DNA from: Citrobacter freundii ATCC 8090 = MTCC 1658 = NBRC 12681
GTDB taxonomy: Bacteria; Pseudomonadota; Gammaproteobacteria; Enterobacterales; Enterobacteriaceae
Direction: 5' to 3'
Assembly: GCF_011064845.1 (NCBI RefSeq)
Contig: NZ_CP049015.1
Span: 1,550,001 to 1,614,000 of the forward strand
DNA: 64,000 nucleotides
Position numbers and translations under genes: made by a program. Below the pieces are notes generated by a model, which searched no databases, was not told the DNA's origin, and worked only from the letters and a program-made list of their open reading frames with translations. This document shows positions 38,130-47,520 of this stretch, piece after piece (the first letter of the stretch is position 1; the number at the start of each line of letters is the position of its first letter).

Positions 38130-39518
38130 TTATAGGGTTAAACACTGAATGCTGGTGCGAGCAGCGGCTTGCGGGTACAGCCTGGCGACGTTTGCCAGAA
38201 GCGGGAGCAGGCCATTTGAATCGCGGTAATACTCAAACTGATTCGGTAACAGAATTCTTTTCCCCTGGTCGTCCAGCTCCCGGTATTTGAGCCAGTTATG
38301 GATATCGAACTGGCTGGCGCGAGAGAGCCATCCCCCTGAACCGACGACTTTGCGTACGGTGGTGAGATCGCGACCCATCTGTAAATCCACGTTACCCACG
38401 CAGGTGCAAACCTGCTTTTTAGTGCCCGCGTGGCGCTCAGCGGCATAGCCCACGCATAAACCTGCCAGCAGGGTGTCGTAATATTTCTCTTCCTCACTGA
38501 GTGGCAGGTAATCCGGTTGCCCTACCAGATGGCGCAGGTAGCGATAAAACGCTTCCTCGCGCTGTGGTTGTTGGGCGAAGATGACTTTCACCATATCCTG
38601 CGTGCTTTCCCCCACCACGACGGCGGAAACGCGCATGCCCAGGTCGCCTTCTACGGTACGTTTGACGAACGGTTCAGGAACACCATGCAGGACGGTATCG
38701 GGGGAGAGGGTATTCGCGCTGGCCGAATAGACATCCGTGGTGGCTCCGCCCATATCAATCAGCATGAATTCCTTCCATGCGCTGTCGTAATCGCTAATGG
38801 CTTTCACTAACTCATAGACCGTCCATGGCGTCGGCATTGGCTCTTCGCCTGTTTCGCCAACAATGACGTCCAGACCTTTGCCTTTGACAATGCGTGACAA
38901 GAACACATCACAAATCGCCTGGCGTGCGGCAAACGGATTCGGGTGATCGAGGTCAGGCAGAATGTTGTCTACCGTGGTCAAATCCTTATGTCCCAGAATC
39001 GTTTGTATTTCGTCCTGAATGTCCCGGTTTCCGGCGTAGATAATGGCGCAATCAAGCTTTGAGCCTGCCAGCGCATGCGCATTCGCCAGGCCGTAACTTT
39101 CTTCGCCACCATCTGTACCGCCGGTAAACAGCAGAATATCTGGAGGGGATGACTCCAGCTCCTGGATGTCATGACGGTTCAGCTTGTACGAATAATATTG
39201 CGCGATTTTCGCTCCTGCCGAATGGGCGGTAACTTTTGCCGATTCCAGCGTAATGGAAGGCACCAGCCCCATTGCTGCAACGGCAAGCCCACCTTTCGCT
39301 GAGGAGGAGTATTTCAACTGCACTTCACCACTTTTCAGTAACGGGCGAGCATCGGCAACATTCAGCACCTGATTCAGGCTGGCAAAAAAACCGTCTGCCA
39401 GATGATGTGTGGTGGTTGGGGTCAGGACATGGTTTATCAGGGTTAAATCCTCGCCTTCATGGGCGAAGAGGGCTGCCTTGGTCCATGTCGAGCCGATATC
39501 GACAGAAACTGTTTGCAT
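38130..39518 (-). CDS. glmL: GlmL (MutL-type) glutamate mutase-associated ATPase
   Basis: GlmL/MutL is an actin-like ATPase encoded between the two mutase subunits in most clusters and thought to reactivate the enzyme after B12 inactivation. The 462-residue product begins [20 protein letters not shown], the phosphate-1 motif of the ASKHA fold, with ILLFTGGTDGGEESYGLANA and MLIDMGGATTDVYSASANT as further nucleotide-site motifs. ATG 39518 is chosen because it overlaps the glmS stop (TGATG) and gives the family N-terminus; an in-frame start at 39539 would add seven unconserved residues. Confidence 0.93.
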   Translation of the reverse strand: MQTVSVDIGSTWTKAALFAHEGEDLTLINHVLTPTTTHHLADGFFASLNQVLNVADARPLLKSGEVQLKYSSSAKGGLAVAAMGLVPSITLESAKVTAHSAGAKIAQYYSYKLNRHDIQELESSPPDILLFTGGTDGGEESYGLANAHALAGSKLDCAIIYAGNRDIQDEIQTILGHKDLTTVDNILPDLDHPNPFAARQAICDVFLSRIVKGKGLDVIVGETGEEPMPTPWTVYELVKAISDYDSAWKEFMLIDMGGATTDVYSASANTLSPDTVLHGVPEPFVKRTVEGDLGMRVSAVVVGESTQDMVKVIFAQQPQREEAFYRYLRHLVGQPDYLPLSEEEKYYDTLLAGLCVGYAAERHAGTKKQVCTCVGNVDLQMGRDLTTVRKVVGSGGWLSRASQFDIHNWLKYRELDDQGKRILLPNQFEYYRDSNGLLPLLANVARLYPQAAARTSIQCLTL

Positions 39519-39967
39519 CAGATGGCCTCTTCCAGGCAACGCTGTTCGAGGCCATTGTGTTGGTGAATATCATTAGTGATAAGCGCGCAAACATCTTCCA
39601 GATCGTGACTGGGGGCGAAGACCCGGTTAAAGCCCATCTCTTTAAACTTCACTTCCACATCGGCGAAGTCATGTTTACCGACGACCAGGTTGCCGCCGAC
39701 GTACAGCAGAATGTCGCCAAGGCCGCGTTCGATGCAGCGCTCACGTAATCCGAGGCAATCAATGTCGCCATGACCGTAGATAGAGGACACCACGATGGCA
39801 TCGGCGCCTGTTTCAATCGCAGCATCAATATATTCATCCTGGCTCACCATCACCCCAAGGTTGATTACGTGAAAATCATGAGCGGTAAAAACGCGATCCA
39901 GAACTTTATTACCTACTGCATGGCAGTCAGCACCGATGACGCCAATAACAAGTGTAGATTTCTTCAT
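39518..39967 (-). CDS. glmS: Glutamate mutase sigma (S) subunit
   Basis: GlmS (MutS) is the cobalamin-binding subunit of glutamate mutase, not the glucosamine-6-phosphate synthase of the same symbol. The 149-residue product has the base-off/His-on signature DxHxxG: Asp14, His16 and Gly19 in [14 protein letters not shown], where His16 ligates cobalt. Downstream [13 protein letters not shown] and [11 protein letters not shown] complete the B12 fold. It is the first gene of the leftward glm operon; GAGGAT stands before the ATG. Confidence 0.96.
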   Translation of the reverse strand: MKKSTLVIGVIGADCHAVGNKVLDRVFTAHDFHVINLGVMVSQDEYIDAAIETGADAIVVSSIYGHGDIDCLGLRERCIERGLGDILLYVGGNLVVGKHDFADVEVKFKEMGFNRVFAPSHDLEDVCALITNDIHQHNGLEQRCLEEAI

Positions 39968-41184
39968 GGGTAATCCTCTGTAGGGCTGATGGTCAATAAG
40001 TGAAATTATTTTCTAATATTTAGAACATGGATTGTGACAACCTCTTAATAGGGTTGGAGTTTCTGTGGAAGCGAAAAAGGAAGCAATTGATCTATTTTCA
40101 AAATATCCTGAGAAAAATGATTGTTATATTTAGTCGTTATAAAAATCTTTTATAATCAGCGAGATATATCATTTTTTCTTGGCCGGCTTTAATTTATTAG
40201 GAAATTGAGTAATAAATTACTTGCCATGTTTGTGATCGAAATCTTATTTTGTTATGCGCGCCATTTATGTCGTGTTTTTAATAATTTCAAAAATCACAAT
40301 TACCAATTAACTTGTGAACGACGTAACGGTTTTTTATTTTTTAATCTTATATGTCACAATTCATTTTTGTTAATTTTAGGATAAAAATGATAATGAAATG
40401 TTTGTGGCATATTTAATCTTTGCCACATAAGTGCAGAGTGGGCGTTAAAGATAACTTTCAGTGATGATTTAAGCGAAACGCCAGCGTTCTCTCGCAGAAC
40501 ACCAAACGCAATGCATCGGTCAATGTGGAACGTTTTCTCTTCCAGCTGAGATAGTTACATCTCGGTGTTAATTATAAGTAAAATTTAAATGAATAATTTG
40601 TATGAAATAACAAGTCCATGACTTGCTAAACAAAAAACTGTGAGCTACCTAGCATTAGTGATTCTTTATCTGCTATCAATTTTGTCAGCCGGGCTGGTTA
40701 AAAGATCGTGTACATTTAAATAAATATCCTATCATTTGTAGTAACGGCAATTACTCATTGAAAAACATGTTGTTAACATCGCATTCACTAGTCATGCGAG
40801 TGTTAAACACTATTAACATTAAATTTGAAAATTGATTTAAATCAATGTTTAAAACTTGGAAAACAGCATCAAAAGAGGTTAAATTGCTGCAGATCAAATT
40901 GGTCTGAAAGTGGTAAATTAGCTATAAATTGATCACTATCGAAAAATGCAAATTTGTCTCGATAAAAACCTGTTTATTGTAAGGATTTTACGGCGTAATA
41001 TAATTGCGGGATCAATTTGAGTGTTTTATTAACATGTTTGTAACCTTTCTCCATTGTCCTTTCTTCACAAGAGAAGAAAGAGTAGCGGCGTAAGGAAGCA
41101 GATAAATTTGTATTGGGGCATGCGTGTGACCCTTTCTAACGGGGTTCACTCTCGGAGTCTTCATGCGATGAGCAAGGAGTCATG
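39968..41184. promoter_or_regulatory. 1.2-kb AT-rich divergent region between glmS and cydA
   Basis: No gene is seen in 1,217 bases. The left part should hold the glm operon promoter; no -10/-35 pair or cobalamin riboswitch stands out. The right part, from about 40,700, resembles the multi-promoter cydA control region of E. coli, which is under ArcA and FNR, and includes the FNR site at 40832. A weaker FNR-like site TTGAT-N4-ATCGA lies at 40929-40942. The AT-richness and length would fit H-NS binding. Confidence 0.6.
40832..40845. promoter_or_regulatory. FNR box upstream of cydA
   Basis: TTGATTTAAATCAA is a perfect match to the FNR consensus TTGAT-N4-ATCAA. FNR is known to repress cydAB under full anaerobiosis in E. 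coli. The distance to cydA (about 340 bases) fits the long leader region; it could also serve the glm operon, which an anaerobic fermentation pathway would suit. Confidence 0.75.
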
Positions 41185-42753
41185 ATGTTAGATATAGTCG
41201 AACTGTCGCGCTTACAGTTTGCCTTGACCGCGATGTACCACTTCCTGTTTGTGCCACTGACGCTCGGTATGGCGTTCTTGCTGGCCATTATGGAAACGGT
41301 CTACGTCCTTTCCGGCAAACAGATTTATAAAGATATGACCAAGTTCTGGGGCAAGTTGTTTGGTATCAACTTCGCTCTGGGTGTGGCTACCGGTCTGACC
41401 ATGGAGTTCCAGTTCGGGACTAACTGGTCTTACTACTCCCACTATGTAGGGGATATTTTCGGTGCGCCGCTGGCGATCGAAGGTTTGATGGCCTTCTTCC
41501 TCGAATCCACCTTTGTAGGTCTGTTCTTCTTCGGCTGGGACCGTTTGGGTAAAGTCCAGCATATGTGTGTCACCTGGCTGGTGGCCCTGGGTTCTAACCT
41601 GTCCGCGCTGTGGATTCTGGTTGCGAACGGCTGGATGCAGAACCCAATCGCAGCGGATTTCAACTTCGAAACCATGCGTATGGAGATGCTGAGCTTCTCT
41701 GAACTGGTGCTCAACCCGGTAGCACAGGTGAAATTTGTTCACACTGTGGCATCTGGTTATGTATGCGGCGCGATGTTCGTTCTGGGTATCAGCTCCTACT
41801 ATATGCTGCGCGGTCGTGACTTCGCGTTTGCTAAACGTTCTTTTGCCATCGCTGCCAGCTTTGGTATGGCTGCCATTCTGTCTGTTATCGTTCTGGGTGA
41901 TGAATCTGGTTACGAAATGGGCGACGTGCAGAAAACCAAACTCGCAGCGATTGAAGCAGAATGGGAAACTCAGCCTGCACCGGCTTCCTTTACGCTGTTC
42001 GGTATTCCGGACCAGGATGCGCAGGAAAACCATTTTGCGATTCAAATTCCTTATGCGCTGGGCATCATCGCCACCCGCTCTGTTGATACACCGGTCATTG
42101 GTCTGAAAGACCTGATGGTGCAGCACGAAGAGCGTATCCGTAACGGGATGAAAGCGTATCAATTGCTGGAAGAACTGCGTGCTGGTACTACCGACCAGGC
42201 CGTTCGCGACCAGTTCAACAGCATGAAGAAAGACCTGGGTTATGGTCTGCTGCTGAAACGCTATACGGATAACGTCACCGACGCGACCGAAGCGCAAATT
42301 CAGCAGGCAACGAAAGATTCTATCCCTCGCGTTGCGCCGCTGTACTTCGCTTTCCGTATCATGGTGGCATGCGGCATTCTGATGCTGGCAATTATCGCGG
42401 TGTCCTTCTGGACTGTGCTTCGTAACCGTATCGGTGAGAAAAAATGGCTGCTGCGCACTGCGCTGTACGCGATTCCTCTGCCGTGGATTGCTATTGAATC
42501 CGGTTGGTTTGTCGCAGAGTACGGTCGTCAACCGTGGGCGATTGGTGAAGTGTTACCAACAGCCGTAGCGAACTCTTCGCTGACTGCTGGCGACCTCATC
42601 TTCTCGATGCTGTTGATTTGCGGCCTGTATACCCTGTTCCTGGTGGCTGAACTGTATCTGATGTTCAAGTTCGCACGCCTTGGGCCGAGTAGCCTGAAAA
42701 CCGGTCGTTATCACTACGAGCAGTCCACTGTGACTTCTCAGCCGGCACGCTAA
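41185..42753 (+). CDS. cydA: Cytochrome bd-I ubiquinol oxidase subunit I
   Basis: CydA oxidises ubiquinol and carries hemes b558, b595 and d of the high-affinity oxygen reductase. The 522-residue product starts [20 protein letters not shown] with heme ligand His19; [19 protein letters not shown] and the Q-loop (about 250-380, [20 protein letters not shown]) are seen. ATG 41185 is taken over the adjacent ATG 41182 because it gives the E. coli N-terminus and five-base spacing from AAGGAG. cydB follows after 15 bases. Confidence 0.97.
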   Translation: MLDIVELSRLQFALTAMYHFLFVPLTLGMAFLLAIMETVYVLSGKQIYKDMTKFWGKLFGINFALGVATGLTMEFQFGTNWSYYSHYVGDIFGAPLAIEGLMAFFLESTFVGLFFFGWDRLGKVQHMCVTWLVALGSNLSALWILVANGWMQNPIAADFNFETMRMEMLSFSELVLNPVAQVKFVHTVASGYVCGAMFVLGISSYYMLRGRDFAFAKRSFAIAASFGMAAILSVIVLGDESGYEMGDVQKTKLAAIEAEWETQPAPASFTLFGIPDQDAQENHFAIQIPYALGIIATRSVDTPVIGLKDLMVQHEERIRNGMKAYQLLEELRAGTTDQAVRDQFNSMKKDLGYGLLLKRYTDNVTDATEAQIQQATKDSIPRVAPLYFAFRIMVACGILMLAIIAVSFWTVLRNRIGEKKWLLRTALYAIPLPWIAIESGWFVAEYGRQPWAIGEVLPTAVANSSLTAGDLIFSMLLICGLYTLFLVAELYLMFKFARLGPSSLKTGRYHYEQSTVTSQPAR

Positions 42754-42768
42754 GACAGGAGTCGTCAA

Positions 42769-43908
42769 ATGATCGATTATGAAGTATTGCGTTTTATCTG
42801 GTGGCTGCTGGTTGGCATTCTGCTGATTGGTTTCGCGGTCACTGATGGCTTCGACATGGGGGTGGGCATGCTCACCCGTTTCCTCGGTCGTAATGATACC
42901 GAGCGTCGAATTATGATTAACTCCATCGCCCCGCACTGGGACGGTAACCAGGTTTGGCTTATCACCGCGGGTGGCGCACTGTTCGCTGCCTGGCCGATGG
43001 TGTATGCCGCTGCGTTCTCCGGTTTCTATGTGGCGATGATCCTGGTACTGGCGTCTTTGTTCTTCCGTCCGGTCGGTTTTGATTACCGCTCCAAGATTGA
43101 AGACATGCGCTGGCGCAACATGTGGGACTGGGGCATCTTCATTGGTAGCTTCGTGCCACCGCTGGTGATTGGCGTGGCGTTCGGCAACCTGCTGCAAGGG
43201 GTTCCGTTCCACGTAGATGACTACATGCGTTTGTACTACACCGGTAACTTCTTCCAGTTGCTGAATCCGTTTGGTCTGCTGGCAGGTGTCGTGAGCGTTG
43301 GGATGATCATCACCCAGGGTGCGACCTATCTGCAGATGCGTACGGTAGGTGAACTGCATCTGCGTGCTCGTGCAACTTCACAGGTTGCGGCGCTGGTGAC
43401 TCTGGTCTGCTTCGCGCTGGCCGGTGTATGGGTGATTTACGGTATTGACGGTTATGTTGTGACCTCAGCTCTGGATCATCATGCCGCCTCCAACCCGCTG
43501 ACCAAAGAAGTGGCTCGCGTGGCTGGCGCATGGATGGTGAACTTTAACAATGCACCTATCCTGTGGCTGGTTCCTGCACTGGGCGTGGTTCTGCCGCTGT
43601 TGACCATTCTGACTTCTCGTATGGAGAAAGGGGCCTGGGCATTCGTCTTCTCTTCACTGACGTTAGCCTGCATCATCTTGACTGCCGGTATCGCAATGTT
43701 CCCGTTTGTGATGCCATCCAGCACCATGATGAACGCAAGTTTGACCATGTGGGATGCAACGTCCAGCCAGCTGACGCTGAATCTGATGACGTATGTAGCT
43801 TGTGTGTTTGTACCGATCATTCTGCTGTACACCGGCTGGTGTTACTGGAAGATGTTTGGTCGCATCACTAAAGAAGATATTGAAAGCAACACCCACTCTC
43901 TGTACTAA
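42769..43908 (+). CDS. cydB: Cytochrome bd-I ubiquinol oxidase subunit II
   Basis: CydB is the second core subunit, structurally a pseudo-repeat of CydA. The 379 residues equal the E. coli length, with the N-terminal signature YEVLRFIWWLLVGILLIGFA, VTDGFDMGVGMLTRFLGR and NEAPILW-like NNAPILWLVPALGV. About eight to nine membrane segments are visible. It precedes cydX by 14 bases. Confidence 0.97.
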   Translation: MIDYEVLRFIWWLLVGILLIGFAVTDGFDMGVGMLTRFLGRNDTERRIMINSIAPHWDGNQVWLITAGGALFAAWPMVYAAAFSGFYVAMILVLASLFFRPVGFDYRSKIEDMRWRNMWDWGIFIGSFVPPLVIGVAFGNLLQGVPFHVDDYMRLYYTGNFFQLLNPFGLLAGVVSVGMIITQGATYLQMRTVGELHLRARATSQVAALVTLVCFALAGVWVIYGIDGYVVTSALDHHAASNPLTKEVARVAGAWMVNFNNAPILWLVPALGVVLPLLTILTSRMEKGAWAFVFSSLTLACIILTAGIAMFPFVMPSSTMMNASLTMWDATSSQLTLNLMTYVACVFVPIILLYTGWCYWKMFGRITKEDIESNTHSLY

Positions 43909-43922
43909 GTAAGGAGCTTAAA

Positions 43923-44036
43923 ATGTGGTATTTCGCATGGATTTTGGGAACGCTTCTTGCCTGTGCATTTGGGATAATCACAGCGCTGGCGCTTGAGCAC
44001 GTTGAATCAGGCAAAGCCGGACAAGAAGATAGCTAA
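43923..44036 (+). CDS. cydX: CydX small subunit of cytochrome bd-I
   Basis: CydX is a 37-residue single-helix subunit that stabilises the hemes of cytochrome bd-I. The peptide starts MWYFAWILGTLLACAFGIIT and ends GKAGQEDS, differing from E. coli at only a few positions. AAGGAG stands before the ATG. It overlaps ybgE by one base. Confidence 0.95.
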   Translation: MWYFAWILGTLLACAFGIITALALEHVESGKAGQEDS

Positions 44037-44329
44037 TGACCAATATTATCGCGATGTTATACAACGCGATGGACAAGCGCCCCTTGCGGGCGCTTTCATT
44101 TGTGCTGGCAATCGTATTGGCCGGCTGCATATTCTGGGATCCGTCACGTTTCGCGGCTAAAACCAGTGAGCTTGAAATCTGGCATGGTTTTCTGCTGATG
44201 TGGGCGGTCTGCGCAGGCATCATTCACGGCGTTGGCTTTCGTCCTCGTGCCGTACACTGGCAGGGTATCTTCTGCCCGCTGATCGCGGATATCGTCCTCG
44301 TTGTTGGTCTGTTTTTCTTCTTCTTTTGA
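44036..44329 (+). CDS. ybgE: YbgE, cyd operon membrane protein
   Basis: The 97-residue protein has three hydrophobic segments (about 18-34, 49-66, 78-97, ending in a run of Phe). It is conserved with cydABX in enterobacteria and has been linked to oxidase assembly or function without a defined role. The start at 44036 overlaps the cydX stop (TAATG), and a terminator follows. Confidence 0.92.
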   Translation: MTNIIAMLYNAMDKRPLRALSFVLAIVLAGCIFWDPSRFAAKTSELEIWHGFLLMWAVCAGIIHGVGFRPRAVHWQGIFCPLIADIVLVVGLFFFFF

Positions 44330-44350
44330 ATAAGAAACATCCTTAAATAT

Positions 44351-44380
44351 TTATGGGCTTGCATAAGCCCATAATTTTTT
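44351..44380 (+). terminator. Rho-independent terminator of cydABX-ybgE
   Basis: TTATGGGCTT-GCAT-AAGCCCATAA is followed by TTTTTT, 21 bases after ybgE. Confidence 0.88.
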
Positions 44381-44479
44381 ACTCTCCGTTTACTTTCCCC
44401 CATTCCAAAGCACCATTCCCGCGCGTATAGTAGCGAAGTTTGAAAGCACTAACCTTTTGTTGCATTACCGGGATGTAAA

Positions 44480-45573
<1,094 letters not shown>

Positions 45574-45576
45574 GCC

Positions 45577-46005
45577 ATGGCCAGAACGCGTGGACGAGGT
45601 CGTCGCGAACTCAAGTCCGAAATCAATATTGTACCGCTGCTCGACGTACTGCTGGTGCTGTTGCTGATCTTTATGGCAACCGCACCGATCATTACGCAGA
45701 GTGTGGAAGTCGACCTGCCGGATGCGACCGAATCGCAAGCCGTCAGCAGTAACGACGAACCCCCGGTCATTATTGAAGTTTCCGGTATTGGGCAATACAG
45801 CGTGGTGGTTGAGAAAGATCGTATGGATCAACTGCCGCCGGAGCAGGTTATCGCGGAAGCGAAAAGTCGCCTGCAGACCAATCCGAAAACGGTCTTTTTA
45901 ATCGGTGGTGCGAAAGACGTGCCTTATGATGAAATAATTAAAGCGCTGAACTTGTTACACAGTGCAGGCGTAAAATCGGTTGGCTTGATGACGCAGCCAA
46001 TCTGA
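45577..46005 (+). CDS. tolR: Tol-Pal system protein TolR
   Basis: TolR is an ExbD-type protein with one N-terminal membrane helix and a periplasmic domain. The 142 residues include SEINIVPLLDVLLVLLLIFM, in which the Asp is the proton-carrying residue. It follows tolQ by three bases and precedes tolA by 64. Confidence 0.96.
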   Translation: MARTRGRGRRELKSEINIVPLLDVLLVLLLIFMATAPIITQSVEVDLPDATESQAVSSNDEPPVIIEVSGIGQYSVVVEKDRMDQLPPEQVIAEAKSRLQTNPKTVFLIGGAKDVPYDEIIKALNLLHSAGVKSVGLMTQPI

Positions 46006-46069
46006 TGACGGCGTTTTGCTGGCTTGAAAGATAGCACGTAACAGGCGAACAGTTTTTTGGGAACCGAGA

Positions 46070-47392
46070 GTGTCAAAGGCAACCGAACAAAACGACAAGC
46101 TCAAAAGGGCGATAATTATTTCAGCGGTGCTGCATGTCATTTTATTTGCAGCGCTGATCTGGAGTTCGTTCGATGAGCACATTGATGCTTCAGCCGGCGG
46201 CGGTGGCGGTTCGTCCATCGACGCCGTTATGGTCGATCCTGGAGCCGTTGTGCAACAGTACGACAGGCAGCAGCAACAGCAGGCAAGCGCGAAACGTGCT
46301 GAAGAGCAGCGTGAAAAGCAGGCGCAGCAGCAAGCTGAAGAACTTCGCGAGAAACAGGCAGCTGAGCAAGAGCGACTGAAGCAGCTGGAAAAAGAACGCT
46401 TAGCCGCGCAGGAAAAAGTGCGCGAACAGGCGGAACAGCAGAAGCAAGCTGAAGCCGCCGCCGCGAAAGCGCAAGAGCAACAGAAACAGGCTGAAGAAGC
46501 TGCGGCGAAGGCTGCTGCAGACGCGAAGGCTAAAGCTGATGCACAGGCGAAACAAGCGGCAGATGCCGCGAAGAAAGCCGCTGCGGACGCACAGAAAAAA
46601 GCTGAGGCGGAAGCTGCTAAAGCCGCTGCTGATGCGAAGAAAGTTGCCGAAGCACAAGCTGCTAAAGCTGCCGCGGACGCTGCGAAGAAAGCACAGGCTG
46701 AAGCCGCTAAGCAAGCAGCAGCCGAGAAAGCTGCCGCTGAGAAAGCAGAAAAAGCCGCCGCCGCGAAAGCGGCCGCTGCTGAAAAAGCGGCGGCTGATAA
46801 GAAAGCCGCAGCGGAAAAAGCAGCAGCAGACAAAAAAGCTGCAGCCGAGAAAGCCGCTGCCGATAAGAAAGCTGCGGCAGATAAAGCAGCTGCTGCTAAA
46901 AAGGCTGCGGCCGAGAAAGCCGCTGCCGATAAGAAAGCTGCGGCAGATAAAGCAGCTGCTGCTAAAAAGGCTGCGGCCGAAAAAGCCGCTGCAGCCTCTG
47001 GCGTTGACGACTTGTTGGGTGACCTGAGCTCCGGTAAGAATGCACCGGAATCGGGCGGTGGAGCGAAAGGAAACGGCCAACCGGCGAAAGATAGTGGTAC
47101 AAGTGGTGCCAATGGCGGTGCATCTGGTGCTGATATCAGTGCTTACGCATCTCAAATTCGTAATGCGATCCAGAGCCGTCTGTATGGTGCAGATTTGTAT
47201 GCAGGTAAATCTTGCGTATTACATATCAAGTTAGCACCCGATGGTCTGTTACTGGATGTGACCGAAGAGGGTGGGGATCCAGCATTGTGTCAGGCTGCGC
47301 TGACGGCTGCGAAAACTGCCAGAATTCCTAAACCGCCTAGCCAGGCAGTTTATGAAAAAGTAAAAGATGCCAAACTGGACTTCAAACTGTAA
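46070..47392 (+). CDS. tolA: Tol-Pal system protein TolA (440 residues)
   Basis: TolA spans the periplasm between TolQR and Pal/TolB. The product has an N-terminal membrane anchor (RAIIISAVLHVILFAALIW, about 13-32), a very long Ala/Lys/Glu-rich helical domain II (about 65-310) and a globular C-terminal domain III (SAYASQIRNAIQSRLYGADL to the end). It starts at GTG 46070. At 440 residues it is longer than E. coli TolA (421); two identical 66-base units at 46844-46975 explain much of the helical domain's local repetition. Domain III is less like E. coli than the neighbouring genes, as expected for a colicin- and phage-exposed part. Confidence 0.96.
   Translation: MSKATEQNDKLKRAIIISAVLHVILFAALIWSSFDEHIDASAGGGGGSSIDAVMVDPGAVVQQYDRQQQQQASAKRAEEQREKQAQQQAEELREKQAAEQERLKQLEKERLAAQEKVREQAEQQKQAEAAAAKAQEQQKQAEEAAAKAAADAKAKADAQAKQAADAAKKAAADAQKKAEAEAAKAAADAKKVAEAQAAKAAADAAKKAQAEAAKQAAAEKAAAEKAEKAAAAKAAAAEKAAADKKAAAEKAAADKKAAAEKAAADKKAAADKAAAAKKAAAEKAAADKKAAADKAAAAKKAAAEKAAAASGVDDLLGDLSSGKNAPESGGGAKGNGQPAKDSGTSGANGGASGADISAYASQIRNAIQSRLYGADLYAGKSCVLHIKLAPDGLLLDVTEEGGDPALCQAALTAAKTARIPKPPSQAVYEKVKDAKLDFKL
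46844..46975 (+). repeat. Exact 66-bp tandem repeat within tolA
   Basis: 46844-46909 and 46910-46975 are base-for-base identical and encode the 22-residue unit AEKAAADKKAAADKAAAAKK plus AA in frame. Identity at silent positions indicates a recent duplication. Confidence 0.93.
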
Positions 47393-47520
47393 TAACGACC
47401 CCTGAGAAATCAGGGGAAACGGTCTAAGGTTGATACTGAGTTGTGGTAGTTTTGTGTATTTGAGTTTGTTAACATTCTGCTAAATTATCGTGGGCTTTCC
47501 GTCCAGATAAGGGAGATATG

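Noticed and set aside
39518..39967. glmS as glucosamine-6-phosphate synthase or DNA mismatch repair MutS
   Set aside because: The 149-residue B12 fold with DxHxxG shows it is the glutamate mutase sigma subunit; the shared names are coincidental.
39968..41184. Cobalamin riboswitch before the B12-dependent mutase operon
   Set aside because: I looked for the B12-box and the associated helices on both strands and found none convincing.
41212..42531. 439-codon reverse-strand open frame
   Set aside because: It lies entirely within cydA, has no recognisable domain and no ribosome site; long antisense frames are common opposite strongly biased codons.
45955..47112. 385-codon reverse-strand open frame, Ala/Ser/Cys-rich
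   Set aside because: It is the mirror of the repetitive tolA coding sequence; the low-complexity product is an artefact of Ala/Lys codons read backwards.
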